Shown here in pieces: positions 17,041-26,717 of a stretch of 39,527 nucleotides of DNA. The notes below the pieces were generated by a model that was not told the DNA's origin, did no database searches, and saw nothing but the letters and a program-made list of their open reading frames with translations. Where the stretch lies: positions 1-39,527 of the forward strand of contig NZ_QZWI01000024.1 of assembly GCF_003614975.1 (NCBI RefSeq). The letters run 5' to 3'. Both the position numbers and the translations under genes were made by a program. The number at the start of each line of letters is the position of its first letter. The first letter of the stretch is position 1. Source of the stretch: Rahnella bruchi (GTDB lineage: Bacteria; Pseudomonadota; Gammaproteobacteria; Enterobacterales; Enterobacteriaceae).

Positions 17041-17078
17041 TAAAAAGGCCCGTTATTCCGCAGAACAACGAGCCTTTA
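17041..17078 (-). terminator. aspA-dcuA intercistronic terminator
   Basis: An interrupted stem (17044-17054 with 17067-17077, one mismatch) is followed by TTTTTA on the minus strand, between the aspA stop and dcuA. It may act as a partial terminator that gives more aspA than dcuA transcript. Confidence 0.7.
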
Positions 17079-17099
17079 AAAGGTCAGTAATTTAATCTG

Positions 17100-18536
17100 T
17101 TACTGTTCATTTTCATCAGTATAGCGTTTCGCTTTGTAGGCCGGATGCTTCAGGTTCTCGATAGAGAAAATGTCGTCCAGTTCGGCTTCTGTCAGCAGGC
17201 CGCGCTCAAGCACCACTTCTCTGACGCTTTTACCCGTTTCCGCACAAATTTTCCCGACGATATCGCCATTGTGGTGGCCGATGAACGGGTTGAGATAAGT
17301 GACGATACCAATAGAGTTAAAGACGTAGAACTCGCACACTTCTTTGTTGGCCGTAATGCCGTTGATGCATTTTTCCAGCAAGTTGTAGCAGGCATTAGTC
17401 AGGATATGCACTGACTCAAACATCGCCTGACCAATCACCGGTTCCATCACGTTCAGCTGTAACTGACCCGCTTCGGCAGCCATGGTAACGCACACGTCGT
17501 TACCGATAACTTTGAAGCACACCTGGTTTACCACTTCCGGAATTACCGGGTTAACTTTGGCCGGCATGATAGAAGAACCCGCCTGCAATTCCGGCAGGTT
17601 GATTTCGTTCAGGCCAGCGCGCGGGCCTGAAGAGAGCAGGCGCAGGTCATTACAGATTTTAGAAAGCTTAACCGCCAGACGTTTCAGTGAGCTGTGAACC
17701 ATCACGTAGGCGCCACAGTCGGAGGTCGCTTCGATCAGGTCTTCTGCCGGTACGCAGGCCAGATTGCTGACTTCCGCCAGTTTCTCTACGGCCAGTTGCT
17801 GATAGCCTTCCGGTGTATTCAGACGTGTGCCGATCGCCGTCGCGCCGAGGTTAACTTCCAGCAGTAGCTCGCCGGTGCGCATCAGGTTGCGGGTTTCTTC
17901 TTTGAGCAGCACATTGAAGGCGTGGAATTCCTGACCAAGGGTCATCGGAACCGCATCCTGCAACTGCGTGCGTCCCATTTTAATGATGTTTTCGAACTCC
18001 ACCGCTTTACGCTCGAAACCGTCACCCAGCTGAGAAATCGCATCAACCAGTTTCAGCAAAGAGGTGTATACGGCGATACGAAAACCGGTCGGGTAGGCAT
18101 CATTAGTGGACTGGCACTTGTTCAGGTGATCGTTTGGATTAAGGAACTGGTAATCGCCTTTCTGGTGTCCCATCAGTTCCAGACCGATGTTCGCCAGCAC
18201 TTCATTCGTGTTCATATTTACCGAGGTTCCCGCGCCGCCCTGATAGACGTCGATAGGGAACTGGTCCATGCACTTACCTTTATCAAGCACTTCGTCACAC
18301 GCCTGAATAATGATATCCGCGATATGGCGCGGGATGGTGCGCAGTTCTTTGTTGGCCAGGGCCGCTGCTTTTTTCACCATTACCATGCCACGAACAAACT
18401 CAGGGACATCGCTGATCTTGGTGTTGCTGATATAGAAGTTTTCAATCGCCCGCAGGGTGTGAATGCCGTAATAAGCTTCTGCTGGTACTTCGCGCGTGCC
18501 CAGCAGGTCTTCCTCGATACGAATGGTGTTTGACAT
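17100..18536 (-). CDS. aspA: Aspartate ammonia-lyase
   Basis: Fumarase/aspartase superfamily enzyme of 478 residues, equal to E. coli AspA, which converts L-aspartate to fumarate and ammonia in the cytoplasm. The superfamily signature [11 protein letters not shown] is at residues 320-330; the substrate-binding segments around [14 protein letters not shown] (100-113) and [16 protein letters not shown] (188-203) are intact. GAGAAGG precedes the ATG. It is followed by dcuA and divergent from fxsA. A perfect CRP palindrome 180 bases upstream indicates catabolite activation, as known for E. coli aspA. Confidence 0.98.
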   Translation of the reverse strand: MSNTIRIEEDLLGTREVPAEAYYGIHTLRAIENFYISNTKISDVPEFVRGMVMVKKAAALANKELRTIPRHIADIIIQACDEVLDKGKCMDQFPIDVYQGGAGTSVNMNTNEVLANIGLELMGHQKGDYQFLNPNDHLNKCQSTNDAYPTGFRIAVYTSLLKLVDAISQLGDGFERKAVEFENIIKMGRTQLQDAVPMTLGQEFHAFNVLLKEETRNLMRTGELLLEVNLGATAIGTRLNTPEGYQQLAVEKLAEVSNLACVPAEDLIEATSDCGAYVMVHSSLKRLAVKLSKICNDLRLLSSGPRAGLNEINLPELQAGSSIMPAKVNPVIPEVVNQVCFKVIGNDVCVTMAAEAGQLQLNVMEPVIGQAMFESVHILTNACYNLLEKCINGITANKEVCEFYVFNSIGIVTYLNPFIGHHNGDIVGKICAETGKSVREVVLERGLLTEAELDDIFSIENLKHPAYKAKRYTDENEQ

Positions 18537-18716
18537 GAGAACCTTCTCTTCGGTACTAAACGAGTTATGCGATGTTTAAAATTATGTTACTTGCCGTGGT
18601 AAATTTAAAACGATCGACCGTTGTTTCGGCAACGAAGGCGATCATATGCTGCTTCAGGCGAATTGCACGTACTAAGATCACTATCCTGCCCTATGACTGT
18701 GCATGTTTTTAGTATC

Positions 18717-18732
18717 TGTGAGAATTCTCACA
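18717..18732. promoter_or_regulatory. CRP-binding site upstream of aspA
   Basis: TGTGAGAATTCTCACA is a perfect 16-base palindrome matching the CRP consensus TGTGA-N6-TCACA, about 180 bases upstream of aspA. A GATAGT -10-like hexamer lies on the aspA strand at about 18680-18685. The site also lies about 36 bases upstream of the fxsA sigma-32 -35 element. Confidence 0.87.
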
Positions 18733-18767
18733 ATTCATTCAGTGGCTCAATTAAATCAGGTCCGGTG

Positions 18768-18796
18768 CTTGAAATCACTGCGACGTAGCACCATCT
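18768..18796 (+). promoter_or_regulatory. Sigma-32 promoter of fxsA
   Basis: CTTGAA (18768-18773) is followed after 15 bases by CACCATCT (18789-18796), matching the heat-shock consensus CTTGAA-N13-17-CCCCATNT at all but one defined position. It lies about 110 bases before the fxsA start. Confidence 0.7.
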
Positions 18797-18908
18797 CAGT
18801 GTAGACAGCCTGCATTTCTTTGAAAGCAAAGATCCTGAGCAGGCACTTATTTCTGGTTCCGGCGGTGTTATTCACGAGTTTTCGGAGCCTCATTACAAGG
18901 AGAATGCG

Positions 18909-19400
18909 GTGCGTTGGTTACCGTTATTACTGTTATTTTTGCTGGCCTACATTGAAATCACCTTATTTATTAAGGTGGCTGCGGTTGTTGGCGTCGCCAC
19001 AACATTATTGCTGGTGGTGTTCACCTCCTGCGTGGGTGTTTCTCTGGTGAAAAATCAGGGGATGAAAACCTTTATGCAGTTGCAGCAAAAGCTGGCTGTA
19101 GGTGAAAGCCCTGCGGCTGAAATGGTGAAAAGTGTTTCACTGGTGATTGCCGGTTTCCTGCTGCTGGTGCCGGGCTTCTTTACCGATTTCCTCGGGTTGC
19201 TGCTGCTGTTGCCGCCAATCCAGAAACGCCTGACGTTAAAACTGATGCCTCACCTGAACATTGTCCGCTCTGGCGGGAACTGGGGAAGCAGCGCGCCGAC
19301 AGGAAATACCTTTGACGGCGAGTTTCAGCGCACGGATGAAACTCCGGAGCGTCTGGTTTCACCAAAAAAAGATGACGACACAGAGCACCGCGATCGCTAA
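18909..19400 (+). CDS. fxsA: FxsA membrane protein
   Basis: Inner-membrane protein of 163 residues (E. coli FxsA 158), whose overproduction in E. coli relieves exclusion of phage T7 by the F plasmid. Hydrophobic segments cover about residues 4-20, 24-45 and 75-100; the charged, proline-rich C-terminal tail is cytoplasmic-like. The start is the GTG at 18909, with AAGGAG ending 6 bases before it; a nearby ATG at 18904 is out of frame. It is divergent from aspA and upstream of groES, with its own heat-shock promoter. E. coli yjeH, between fxsA and groES, is absent here. Confidence 0.93.
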   Translation: MRWLPLLLLFLLAYIEITLFIKVAAVVGVATTLLLVVFTSCVGVSLVKNQGMKTFMQLQQKLAVGESPAAEMVKSVSLVIAGFLLLVPGFFTDFLGLLLLLPPIQKRLTLKLMPHLNIVRSGGNWGSSAPTGNTFDGEFQRTDETPERLVSPKKDDDTEHRDR

Positions 19401-19506
19401 TCTCTGTGGCCTTGATTGTTAAAAGATTGTTGGGAAGTGCTGCAAAGGTCATTTTTGAATGAACCGAGCATCGAAAGAAAAAGCGAAAATTTTTCTGTTC
19501 TTCCCC

Positions 19507-19534
19507 CTTGAAGGGCAAGGTATCGCCCCCATTA
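19507..19534 (+). promoter_or_regulatory. Sigma-32 promoter of groESL
   Basis: CTTGAA (19507-19512), a 14-base spacer, then CCCCATTA (19527-19534) match the heat-shock promoter consensus and the known E. coli groE promoter closely. It lies about 85 bases upstream of groES. Confidence 0.9.
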
Positions 19535-19587
19535 AACAAACCACGAGGCCAGGCAGACATTTGCCAGGCATTCAACCCTAAAAATAG

Positions 19588-19911
<324 letters not shown>

Positions 19912-19952
19912 TCGTCTCCCGATCCACTTTTTTCTGAACAGAACGAATTTAA

Positions 19953-21611
<1,659 letters not shown>

Positions 21612-21687
21612 TCATCATCCCCCTGCGCTTATCCGCAGGTACGCCCAGTCGGCCAGTAGTTTTGCTGTCTGACTTAACGTACTGAAG

Positions 21688-21717
21688 AAACCCGGTCTGA
21701 AAAGACCGGGTTTTTTT
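21688..21717 (+). terminator. groESL terminator
   Basis: AAACCCGGTCT/AGACCGGGTTT (21688-21698 with 21703-21713) with a GAAA loop and a seven-T tail. Between here and 21912 I see no further gene or confident promoter. Confidence 0.95.
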
Positions 21718-21912
21718 ATTTGACCATTTTTTATCAGGTTCAGTAAGATAACTCTCATTGTCTCCGGCCTTTAACGTGTAGACTCATTTCTGCGTGGTTT
21801 TCGGATTTTTACCGATAGCGCAAACCTTGGGCATACGTGGCAACGGATGCCTAAGAGAGCCAGGTGTTTTCTGATAGGCTTTAGGTGATTACAAAAACAA
21901 ATGGGGAAAGTG

Positions 21913-22257
21913 ATGCGGATTAAAATGTTACTGGGCCTGTCAGCTATCGCGCTGCTTGCCGGGTGCAGTACCACTCATCAACTGGATGCAGCGGGCCAGC
22001 AGGTGAAATTCACGGATGACAAACCAGGCGCAAATTGTCAGCTGCTTGGTGAAGTCACTGGTGCCCAAAGCAACTGGTTCTCCGGTACCGGCGGTGACGG
22101 CAGCTCCATGCGTGGTGCAGCCAATGACCTGCGTAACAAAGCGGCAGCGATGGGCGGCAACACCATTTATGGTGCAAACAGCCCGACACAGAACTTCCTG
22201 TCCAGCTTTGCACCTGTTGACAGCAAAATGGTCGGCCAGGTTTATAAGTGCCCATAA
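21913..22257 (+). CDS. yjeI: DUF4156 lipoprotein YjeI
   Basis: Small lipoprotein of 114 residues matching E. coli YjeI, with a lipoprotein signal peptide ending LLAGC (lipidated cysteine about residue 17). The conserved segments CQLLGEVTGAQSNWFSG and SMRGAANDLRNKAAAMGGNTIYG identify the DUF4156 family, and it ends VGQVYKCP. The ATG at 21913 is preferred to 21901 because GGGGA lies before it and the signal peptide is then standard. It stands alone between groL and the convergent epmB. Its function is not known. Confidence 0.9.
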   Translation: MRIKMLLGLSAIALLAGCSTTHQLDAAGQQVKFTDDKPGANCQLLGEVTGAQSNWFSGTGGDGSSMRGAANDLRNKAAAMGGNTIYGANSPTQNFLSSFAPVDSKMVGQVYKCP

Positions 22258-22299
22258 TCGGGCTGCACGCCGTTTAATTTCGTGAATGCCAGATAGAAT

Positions 22300-22326
22300 A
22301 AAGGGATGCCAATGGCATCCCTTTTT
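22300..22326 (+). terminator. yjeI terminator
   Basis: AAAGGGATGCC/GGCATCCCTTT (22300-22310 with 22314-22324), loop AAT, and a T run. It lies between the convergent yjeI and epmB. Confidence 0.93.
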
Positions 22327-22353
22327 GCATTTATTCCGGGGAAGAAGGGCGTA

Positions 22354-23382
22354 TTAAGACTGCTTCAAGCGCAGATCCAAAATGGTTTTACTCGGCTCGC
22401 CGCCAATCTCGCGGGTGAGTTTAGGCACCATATATCCGGAAACCTTGCTCATCAGCCCCTTCATAATGACGCGCGCTTCGTCGTCGTTCACCATGAAATG
22501 CGCCGCGCCCTGAACTTTATCCAGCACGTGGATGTAGTAAGGCAAAATACCGGCATCAAATAACGCATTGCTCAATGCGGCTAGTACATCGGCAGAGTCA
22601 TTCACTCCGCGCAGCAACACACTTTGATTAAGCAGCGTCACGCCGTGGCGTTTCAGTTTCGCCATGCTGGCGCGCAGGGCATCATCAATTTCATTGGCAT
22701 GATTGATGTGCGTCACCATCAGAACCTGAAGACGTGATTTTTCAAGGCGTTGACAGAAAATATCGGTGATACGCGCAGGGATCACGACCGGCAAACGGGT
22801 ATGAATTCGCAGACGCTTAATGTGTGCGATACCTTCCAGTTCGCCGATCAACCAGTCGAGTTCATGATCTTTGGCCATCAGCGGATCGCCACCGGAGAAA
22901 ATAATTTCATCGAGTTCGGGGCGTGTGCGGATATAATCCAGCGCCTGAACCCAGTTGGCCTTATTTCCCTGGTTGTCCTGATACGGGAAATGACGGCGGA
23001 AACAGTAGCGGCAATTCACCGCACATCCGCCTTTCACCAGTAACAGGGCGCGATTGCTATACTTGTGCAACAGACCCGGAACAACGCTGCGTTGTTCATC
23101 AAGCGGGTCAGTGGTAAAGCCCGGCGCGGCGATAAATTCTTCGCGTGCGGTTAATACCTGAAGCAATAAAGGATCCTGTGGATCGCCCGGCTGCATGCGC
23201 GCGACAAACGCACGAGGCACACGAAGCGGGAACAAACGACGGGCTTCACGCCCACTTTGCAGCTCTGCATTGTCGTTAAGTGCCAGAAGAGTAAGCAGTT
23301 CATCCGGGTCAGTGATAACATCGCCGAGTTGATACAACCAATCTTCTCTAAATGGCGTGTTTAGGGTTACAATGTTTGCCAT
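22354..23382 (-). CDS. epmB: EF-P lysine 2,3-aminomutase EpmB
   Basis: Radical-SAM enzyme of 342 residues, equal to E. coli EpmB, that converts (S)-alpha-lysine to (R)-beta-lysine, which EpmA then attaches to EF-P. The iron-sulfur motif is C120-x3-C124-x2-C127 (GGCAVNCRYCFRRHFPY). FSGGDPLMAKD and the C-terminal VSGYMVPKLTREIGGEPSK are family hallmarks. It is divergent from efp with only 37 bases between start codons, so their promoters overlap each other or the neighbouring coding sequence. No clear ribosome site is visible. Confidence 0.97.
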   Translation of the reverse strand: MANIVTLNTPFREDWLYQLGDVITDPDELLTLLALNDNAELQSGREARRLFPLRVPRAFVARMQPGDPQDPLLLQVLTAREEFIAAPGFTTDPLDEQRSVVPGLLHKYSNRALLLVKGGCAVNCRYCFRRHFPYQDNQGNKANWVQALDYIRTRPELDEIIFSGGDPLMAKDHELDWLIGELEGIAHIKRLRIHTRLPVVIPARITDIFCQRLEKSRLQVLMVTHINHANEIDDALRASMAKLKRHGVTLLNQSVLLRGVNDSADVLAALSNALFDAGILPYYIHVLDKVQGAAHFMVNDDEARVIMKGLMSKVSGYMVPKLTREIGGEPSKTILDLRLKQS

Positions 23383-23419
23383 TTTTTGGCTAATACCAGT
23401 TTAAAATTAGAGGGCCATC

Positions 23420-23986
23420 ATGGCGACTTATTCTAGCAACGATTTCCGTCCGGGTCTTAAAATCATGTTCGAGGGCGAGCCTTTCGCTATCGAAGACAGT
23501 GTGTTTGTAAAACCAGGCAAAGGTCAGGCTTTTGCGCGCGTTAAAATGCGTCGTCTGTTGACCGGTACCCGTGTAGAAAAAACCTTCAAATCTACTGACT
23601 CTTGCGAAGGCGCGGATGTTGTAGATACCAACATGACTTACCTGTACAACGACGGTGAGTTCTACCACTTCATGCACCCTGAGACTTTCGAGCAGCACGG
23701 TGTTGAAGCTAAAACCGTTTCTGAAGCGTCAAAATGGCTGCAAGACAACGCAGAATGTATCGTGACTCTGTGGGATGGTCGTCCTATCGCTGTTCAGCCA
23801 CCGAACTTCATCGAAGCAGAAGTTGTGGAAACAGATCCGGGCCTGAAAGGTGATACCGCAGGTACCGGCGGCAAACCAGCGACCCTGAGCACCGGCGCTG
23901 TGGTTAAAGTGCCATTATTCGTGCAGATCGGCGAAATCGTCCGTTGTGACACCCGCTCTGGCGAATACGTATCCCGCGTTAAATAA
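23420..23986 (+). CDS. efp: Translation elongation factor P
   Basis: EF-P of 188 residues, which binds stalled ribosomes and promotes peptide-bond formation at proline runs. The modifiable lysine is K34 in the [10 protein letters not shown] loop, the form that receives beta-lysine from EpmA/EpmB. The three-domain layout (KOW-like N-terminal domain, two OB domains, ending SGEYVSRVK) is complete. GAGGG precedes the ATG at 23420. Both EpmA and EpmB are encoded in the window; the hydroxylase EpmC is not. Confidence 0.99.
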   Translation: MATYSSNDFRPGLKIMFEGEPFAIEDSVFVKPGKGQAFARVKMRRLLTGTRVEKTFKSTDSCEGADVVDTNMTYLYNDGEFYHFMHPETFEQHGVEAKTVSEASKWLQDNAECIVTLWDGRPIAVQPPNFIEAEVVETDPGLKGDTAGTGGKPATLSTGAVVKVPLFVQIGEIVRCDTRSGEYVSRVK

Positions 23987-24010
23987 GTTTCAATACTTAT
24001 AACGTCGGAT

Positions 24011-24046
24011 GAAAGCTGCCGCAGGTGAAAACCTGTCGCAGCTTTC
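24011..24046 (+). other. Strong hairpin after efp
   Basis: GAAAGCTGC/GCAGCTTTC (24011-24019 with 24038-24046) encloses a further CAGGT/ACCTG stem capped by a GAAA tetraloop. There is no T tract after it, so it may be a processing or stabilising structure, or a weak terminator between efp and ecnA. Confidence 0.6.
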
Positions 24047-24080
24047 AAGCCCCAACTTGTTGAATTGGATTGTGTTTACC

Positions 24081-24209
24081 ATGTTGAAGAAGATGATGTT
24101 TATCGTAGTTTCAGTGATGTTGCTGGCTTCGTTATCCGGCTGCAACACGGTTCATGGTTTCGGTGAAGACATCCAGCATCTGGGTGGCGCTATTTCCAAA
24201 GCAGGCTGA
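24081..24209 (+). CDS. ecnA: Entericidin A lipoprotein
   Basis: A 42-residue lipoprotein: basic N-terminus, hydrophobic signal and lipobox SLSGC (C21), then [21 protein letters not shown], which matches the EcnA pattern. In E. coli EcnA is described as the antidote to the bacteriolytic EcnB, though later work leaves their role open. No good ribosome site is seen; a second ATG pair at 24093 would remove the basic residues of the signal peptide, so 24081 is kept. The stop codon lies inside a small hairpin. Confidence 0.88.
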   Translation: MLKKMMFIVVSVMLLASLSGCNTVHGFGEDIQHLGGAISKAG

Positions 24210-24227
24210 TCCCTTCAGCCTCGTTTT
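24204..24227 (+). terminator. Weak ecnA terminator
   Basis: GGCTGA/TCAGCC (24204-24209 with 24215-24220) followed by TCGTTTTA. The stem contains the ecnA TGA codon. It is short, so partial termination is likely before the separate ecnB promoter. Confidence 0.5.
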
Positions 24228-24276
24228 ACCCACTGTCCTAAAATCCTGCCTGATTCCTTCTATATCCAGAAAGTTA

Positions 24277-24287
24277 GCTACACTTAA
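24277..24287 (+). promoter_or_regulatory. Sigma-S promoter (-10) of ecnB
   Basis: GCTACACTTAA is an exact match to the extended sigma-S -10 consensus KCTAYRCTTAA, about 40 bases before ecnB. E. coli ecnB is RpoS-controlled and induced in stationary phase, which fits. Confidence 0.83.
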
Positions 24288-24327
24288 GGTGTCGTACTTT
24301 ACATTCTCTTATAGGAAGGAAATTTAT

Positions 24328-24462
24328 ATGCTGAAGAAAAGTATCCTCGCTGTTTTGTCTGTTCTTATCCTGTCTTCTGCGTTAACTGCCTGCAACACCA
24401 CGCGTGGCGTGGGTGAAGATGTCTCCGCCGGCGGGCAAGCGATCCAGAAAAGCGCGCAATAA
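24328..24462 (+). CDS. ecnB: Entericidin B lipoprotein
   Basis: A 44-residue lipoprotein with basic N-terminus, hydrophobic signal and lipobox ALTAC (C22), then [22 protein letters not shown], nearly the E. coli EcnB sequence. EcnB is a small membrane-active lipoprotein linked to stationary-phase lysis. A strong AGGAAGGA lies before the ATG, a sigma-S -10 element precedes it and a terminator follows, so it is an independent unit. E. coli has sugE after ecnB; none is present here. Confidence 0.94.
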   Translation: MLKKSILAVLSVLILSSALTACNTTRGVGEDVSAGGQAIQKSAQ

Positions 24463-24490
24463 CGGCGAATGACGTGAAGTAAGCTGAAGT

Positions 24491-24521
24491 CTGCCTGCAC
24501 TTTGATGCAGGCAGTGTTGTT
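24491..24521 (+). terminator. ecnB terminator
   Basis: CTGCCTGCA/TGCAGGCAG (24491-24499 with 24506-24514) followed by a T-rich run TGTTGTTT. It lies between convergent ecnB and blc. Confidence 0.87.
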
Positions 24522-24545
24522 TCTGGCGTCCGGAAAAAACCGGAA

Positions 24546-25070
24546 TTAAGGCTGCTTCACCCACACCAGCTTGCTGGTATCGAATCCGTATTGCTGCGCG
24601 GTTTGCAGAAGATGTTGCTTCACGCTGTCGTCCAGCGTCGGCGTACGTGAGAGGATCCACAAATAGCTTTTATCCGGGCCGCAGACCAGCGCGTACTGGT
24701 AATCTTTGTCCAGCTCAATCACGTTATAGCCGCCATAAAACGGGCCAAAGAACGACACCTTGAGTGCCGCACGTGCGGTTGAACCGGTGAAATAACCTTT
24801 CCCCTCGCTTTCCTGCCATTTGTTCTTTTGCGGATTAAAACCGCGGTTGATGACCTTCACACCGCCATCGTCACGCAGGCTGTAATTGGCGGTGACACGC
24901 TCCAGCCCACTTTCAAAACTATGATCCAGTCTGGCAACTTCATACCAGGTACCAAGATAGCGGGTGAGTTCGAAGTTATTGACGACTTTGACGTCTTTCG
25001 GTGGTGTGACGCTGCAGGCAACAGACATCAGTGCTGTCACGATGATGCCGAGTTTTGACCAGATACGCAT
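24546..25070 (-). CDS. blc: Outer-membrane lipocalin Blc
   Basis: Lipoprotein lipocalin of 174 residues that binds lysophospholipid-type ligands at the outer membrane and is expressed under starvation or stress. The signal peptide ends SVAC (C19). The lipocalin signature GTWYEVARLDHSFE begins near residue 40, and WILSRTPTLDD is the conserved late strand. AAGGAAGG precedes the ATG. In E. coli blc follows ampC after frdD; here it follows frdD directly. The CTAGACTTA just upstream suggests sigma-S control. Confidence 0.95.
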   Translation of the reverse strand: MRIWSKLGIIVTALMSVACSVTPPKDVKVVNNFELTRYLGTWYEVARLDHSFESGLERVTANYSLRDDGGVKVINRGFNPQKNKWQESEGKGYFTGSTARAALKVSFFGPFYGGYNVIELDKDYQYALVCGPDKSYLWILSRTPTLDDSVKQHLLQTAQQYGFDTSKLVWVKQP

Positions 25071-25096
25071 AAGTTTTCCTTCCTTAGGATGTTATC

Positions 25097-25107
25097 TAAG
25101 TCTAGGT
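25097..25107 (-). promoter_or_regulatory. Probable sigma-S -10 of blc
   Basis: On the blc strand CCTAGACTTAG resembles the sigma-S -10 consensus (KCTAYRCTTAA) at 8 of 11 positions, about 27 bases before the start. E. coli blc is RpoS-dependent, which supports it. Confidence 0.5.
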
Positions 25108-25148
25108 AACAAAAAGGAAAAGGGAAATATAGGGATAACAATGAAATC

Positions 25149-25170
25149 AGCGGCCATAGAGTTGGCCGCT
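25149..25170 (-). terminator. frd operon terminator/attenuator
   Basis: AGCGGCCA/TGGCCGCT (25149-25156 with 25163-25170), 6-base loop, 21 bases after frdD, followed by GATTTCATT on the minus strand. It corresponds in place to the E. coli ampC attenuator, but blc rather than ampC follows. Confidence 0.68.
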
Positions 25171-25191
25171 GGAAAGTATGATCTTCAGGGA

Positions 25192-25551
25192 TCAGAGGCG
25201 GATCAGCGCGATTAAAGTGACGATGCTTAAGATCGTCGCCAGTCCGTAGAACACCCATTTTCCTGCCGGAACGTGGATCTTCAGGTCATGCATGGAGTGA
25301 TGGATCCTGTGAAGCCCACACCAGATGGGCAGCACGATCATCAGCAACAGGAACAGACGTCCGATCCAGCTTTGCGCAAACGCCAGCACGCGCGGATAGC
25401 TCAGAGCGTCACCGGGGAAGAAACCCAGTGGCAGCAGGAAGCACACCAGCAGAATCATCACCGGCGCGAAAATCGCGCTCCACATACCGCCTGCACCAAA
25501 CAGTCCCCAGAACACCGGCTCATCTGAACGTTTAGGAAGAGTATTTTTCAT
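25192..25551 (-). CDS. frdD: Fumarate reductase membrane anchor D
   Basis: 13-kDa integral membrane subunit, 119 residues (E. coli 119), with three membrane segments (about 25-50, 60-85, 95-118). With FrdC it anchors the FrdAB catalytic unit to the inner membrane and forms the menaquinol site. GGAGG lies before the ATG and it is 9 bases after frdC. It ends the frdABCD operon. The sequence [17 protein letters not shown] is characteristic. Confidence 0.97.
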   Translation of the reverse strand: MKNTLPKRSDEPVFWGLFGAGGMWSAIFAPVMILLVCFLLPLGFFPGDALSYPRVLAFAQSWIGRLFLLLMIVLPIWCGLHRIHHSMHDLKIHVPAGKWVFYGLATILSIVTLIALIRL

Positions 25552-25560
25552 GTCGCCTCC

Positions 25561-25971
25561 TTAAAGAAACAGTGCGATGACGAGAACAACCAGCGTCACG
25601 ACGATGGTCACGCCTCGGAAACCGGCGATGATTGGCTCCGGTCCCATTTTTTTACCTTTCACCATGACGATGGAGGCTTTTGGTGCCAGTTCGAACCAGG
25701 TTTTGGTATGCAACAGGGCCGCAAACAGGGCGATCAGGTTAATCAGCATGACCACCGGATTTTGCAGAAAATGCACAAAACCCGCCCAGCTTTCCGGCCC
25801 GTTACGTAACGAGAATATCCCTGCCAGCAGCAAAAGGCTGAACCAGACAGCCGGCACCGCCGTACCTTCGCGCAGCATGTAGAAACGGTAGAACGGTAAG
25901 CTTTTCCACCAGCTGGCTTTCATCTCACGCACATAGGGTTTACGTTTGCTGCCCGTACTTTGAGTCGTCAT
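25561..25971 (-). CDS. frdC: Fumarate reductase membrane anchor C
   Basis: 15-kDa membrane anchor subunit of about 136 residues from the ATG at 25971 (E. coli 131), preceded by GAGGGAGGA. It has three membrane segments after the conserved [34 protein letters not shown] N-terminal region. It takes part in menaquinol oxidation with FrdD. It lies 11 bases after frdB and 9 before frdD. A longer frame running into frdB is an artefact. Confidence 0.96.
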   Translation of the reverse strand: MTTQSTGSKRKPYVREMKASWWKSLPFYRFYMLREGTAVPAVWFSLLLLAGIFSLRNGPESWAGFVHFLQNPVVMLINLIALFAALLHTKTWFELAPKASIVMVKGKKMGPEPIIAGFRGVTIVVTLVVLVIALFL

Positions 25972-25982
25972 ATTTTCCTCCC

Positions 25983-26717
25983 TCATTGCGGTCTCAGCCT
26001 CGCTATCATGAAGTCTTTGGCGCTTTCGACTTTGCCTTGCTGAATGGCTGCGGCGGGGTCTACGTGCTTCGGACAGACTTCGGAGCAATAACCGACAAAC
26101 GTACAGCTCCAGACCCCGTTCTGACCGTTTAACTGCGGCATACGTTGTGCCTTGCCGTGGTCACGGTTATCGAGGTTGTAGCGGTGTGCCAGCGTGATCG
26201 CCGCCGGACCAATGAATTCCGGATTCAGACCAAACTGCGGGCAGGCGGCGTAACACAAACCACAGTTGATGCAGCCGGAGAACTGATGGTATTTCTCCAT
26301 TTGCGCTGGCGTTTGTTTACCCGGGCCTTCACCGACGGTACGGGTATTGCCGATGATGTAGGGTTTAATGGCTTCCAGGCTTTCGATAAAGTGGGTCATA
26401 TCAACCACCAGATCGCGCTCGACCGGGAAATTACCCAGCGCCTCAATCTGCATGCCCTGCGGATATTCCCTCAGGAAGGTTTTACAGGCCAGTTTCGGCA
26501 CTCGATTGACCATCATTCCGCATGAGCCGCAAATCGCCATACGGCACGACCAGCGATAAGAAAGGTCAGCGGCCAGATGGTCTTTGATGTAGCCGAGGGC
26601 ATCGAGCAGTGACGTTGTTTCATCGAAAGGCACGTCATACACCACCGGATGCGGCGCGCTGTCCGTTTCCGGGTTATAGCGCATGATTTCAACCTTCAGG
26701 CTGCGCATTTTAGCCAC
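25983..26717 (-). CDS. frdB: Fumarate reductase iron-sulfur subunit
   Basis: Electron-transfer subunit of 244 residues, as in E. coli, linking the quinol site to FrdA. Cysteines for [2Fe-2S] are C58, C63, C66 and C78; the [4Fe-4S] and [3Fe-4S] clusters use C149, C152, C155, C159, C205, C211 and C215 ([12 protein letters not shown] and [14 protein letters not shown]). The start is the GTG at 26717 with GGAG upstream; it overlaps the end of frdA by 8 bases, implying translational coupling. The longer reading from 26771 lies within frdA. Confidence 0.97.
   Translation of the reverse strand: MAKMRSLKVEIMRYNPETDSAPHPVVYDVPFDETTSLLDALGYIKDHLAADLSYRWSCRMAICGSCGMMVNRVPKLACKTFLREYPQGMQIEALGNFPVERDLVVDMTHFIESLEAIKPYIIGNTRTVGEGPGKQTPAQMEKYHQFSGCINCGLCYAACPQFGLNPEFIGPAAITLAHRYNLDNRDHGKAQRMPQLNGQNGVWSCTFVGYCSEVCPKHVDPAAAIQQGKVESAKDFMIARLRPQ

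Noticed and set aside
24081..24462. A newly discovered toxin-antitoxin pair
   Set aside because: These are the known entericidin genes ecnA and ecnB.
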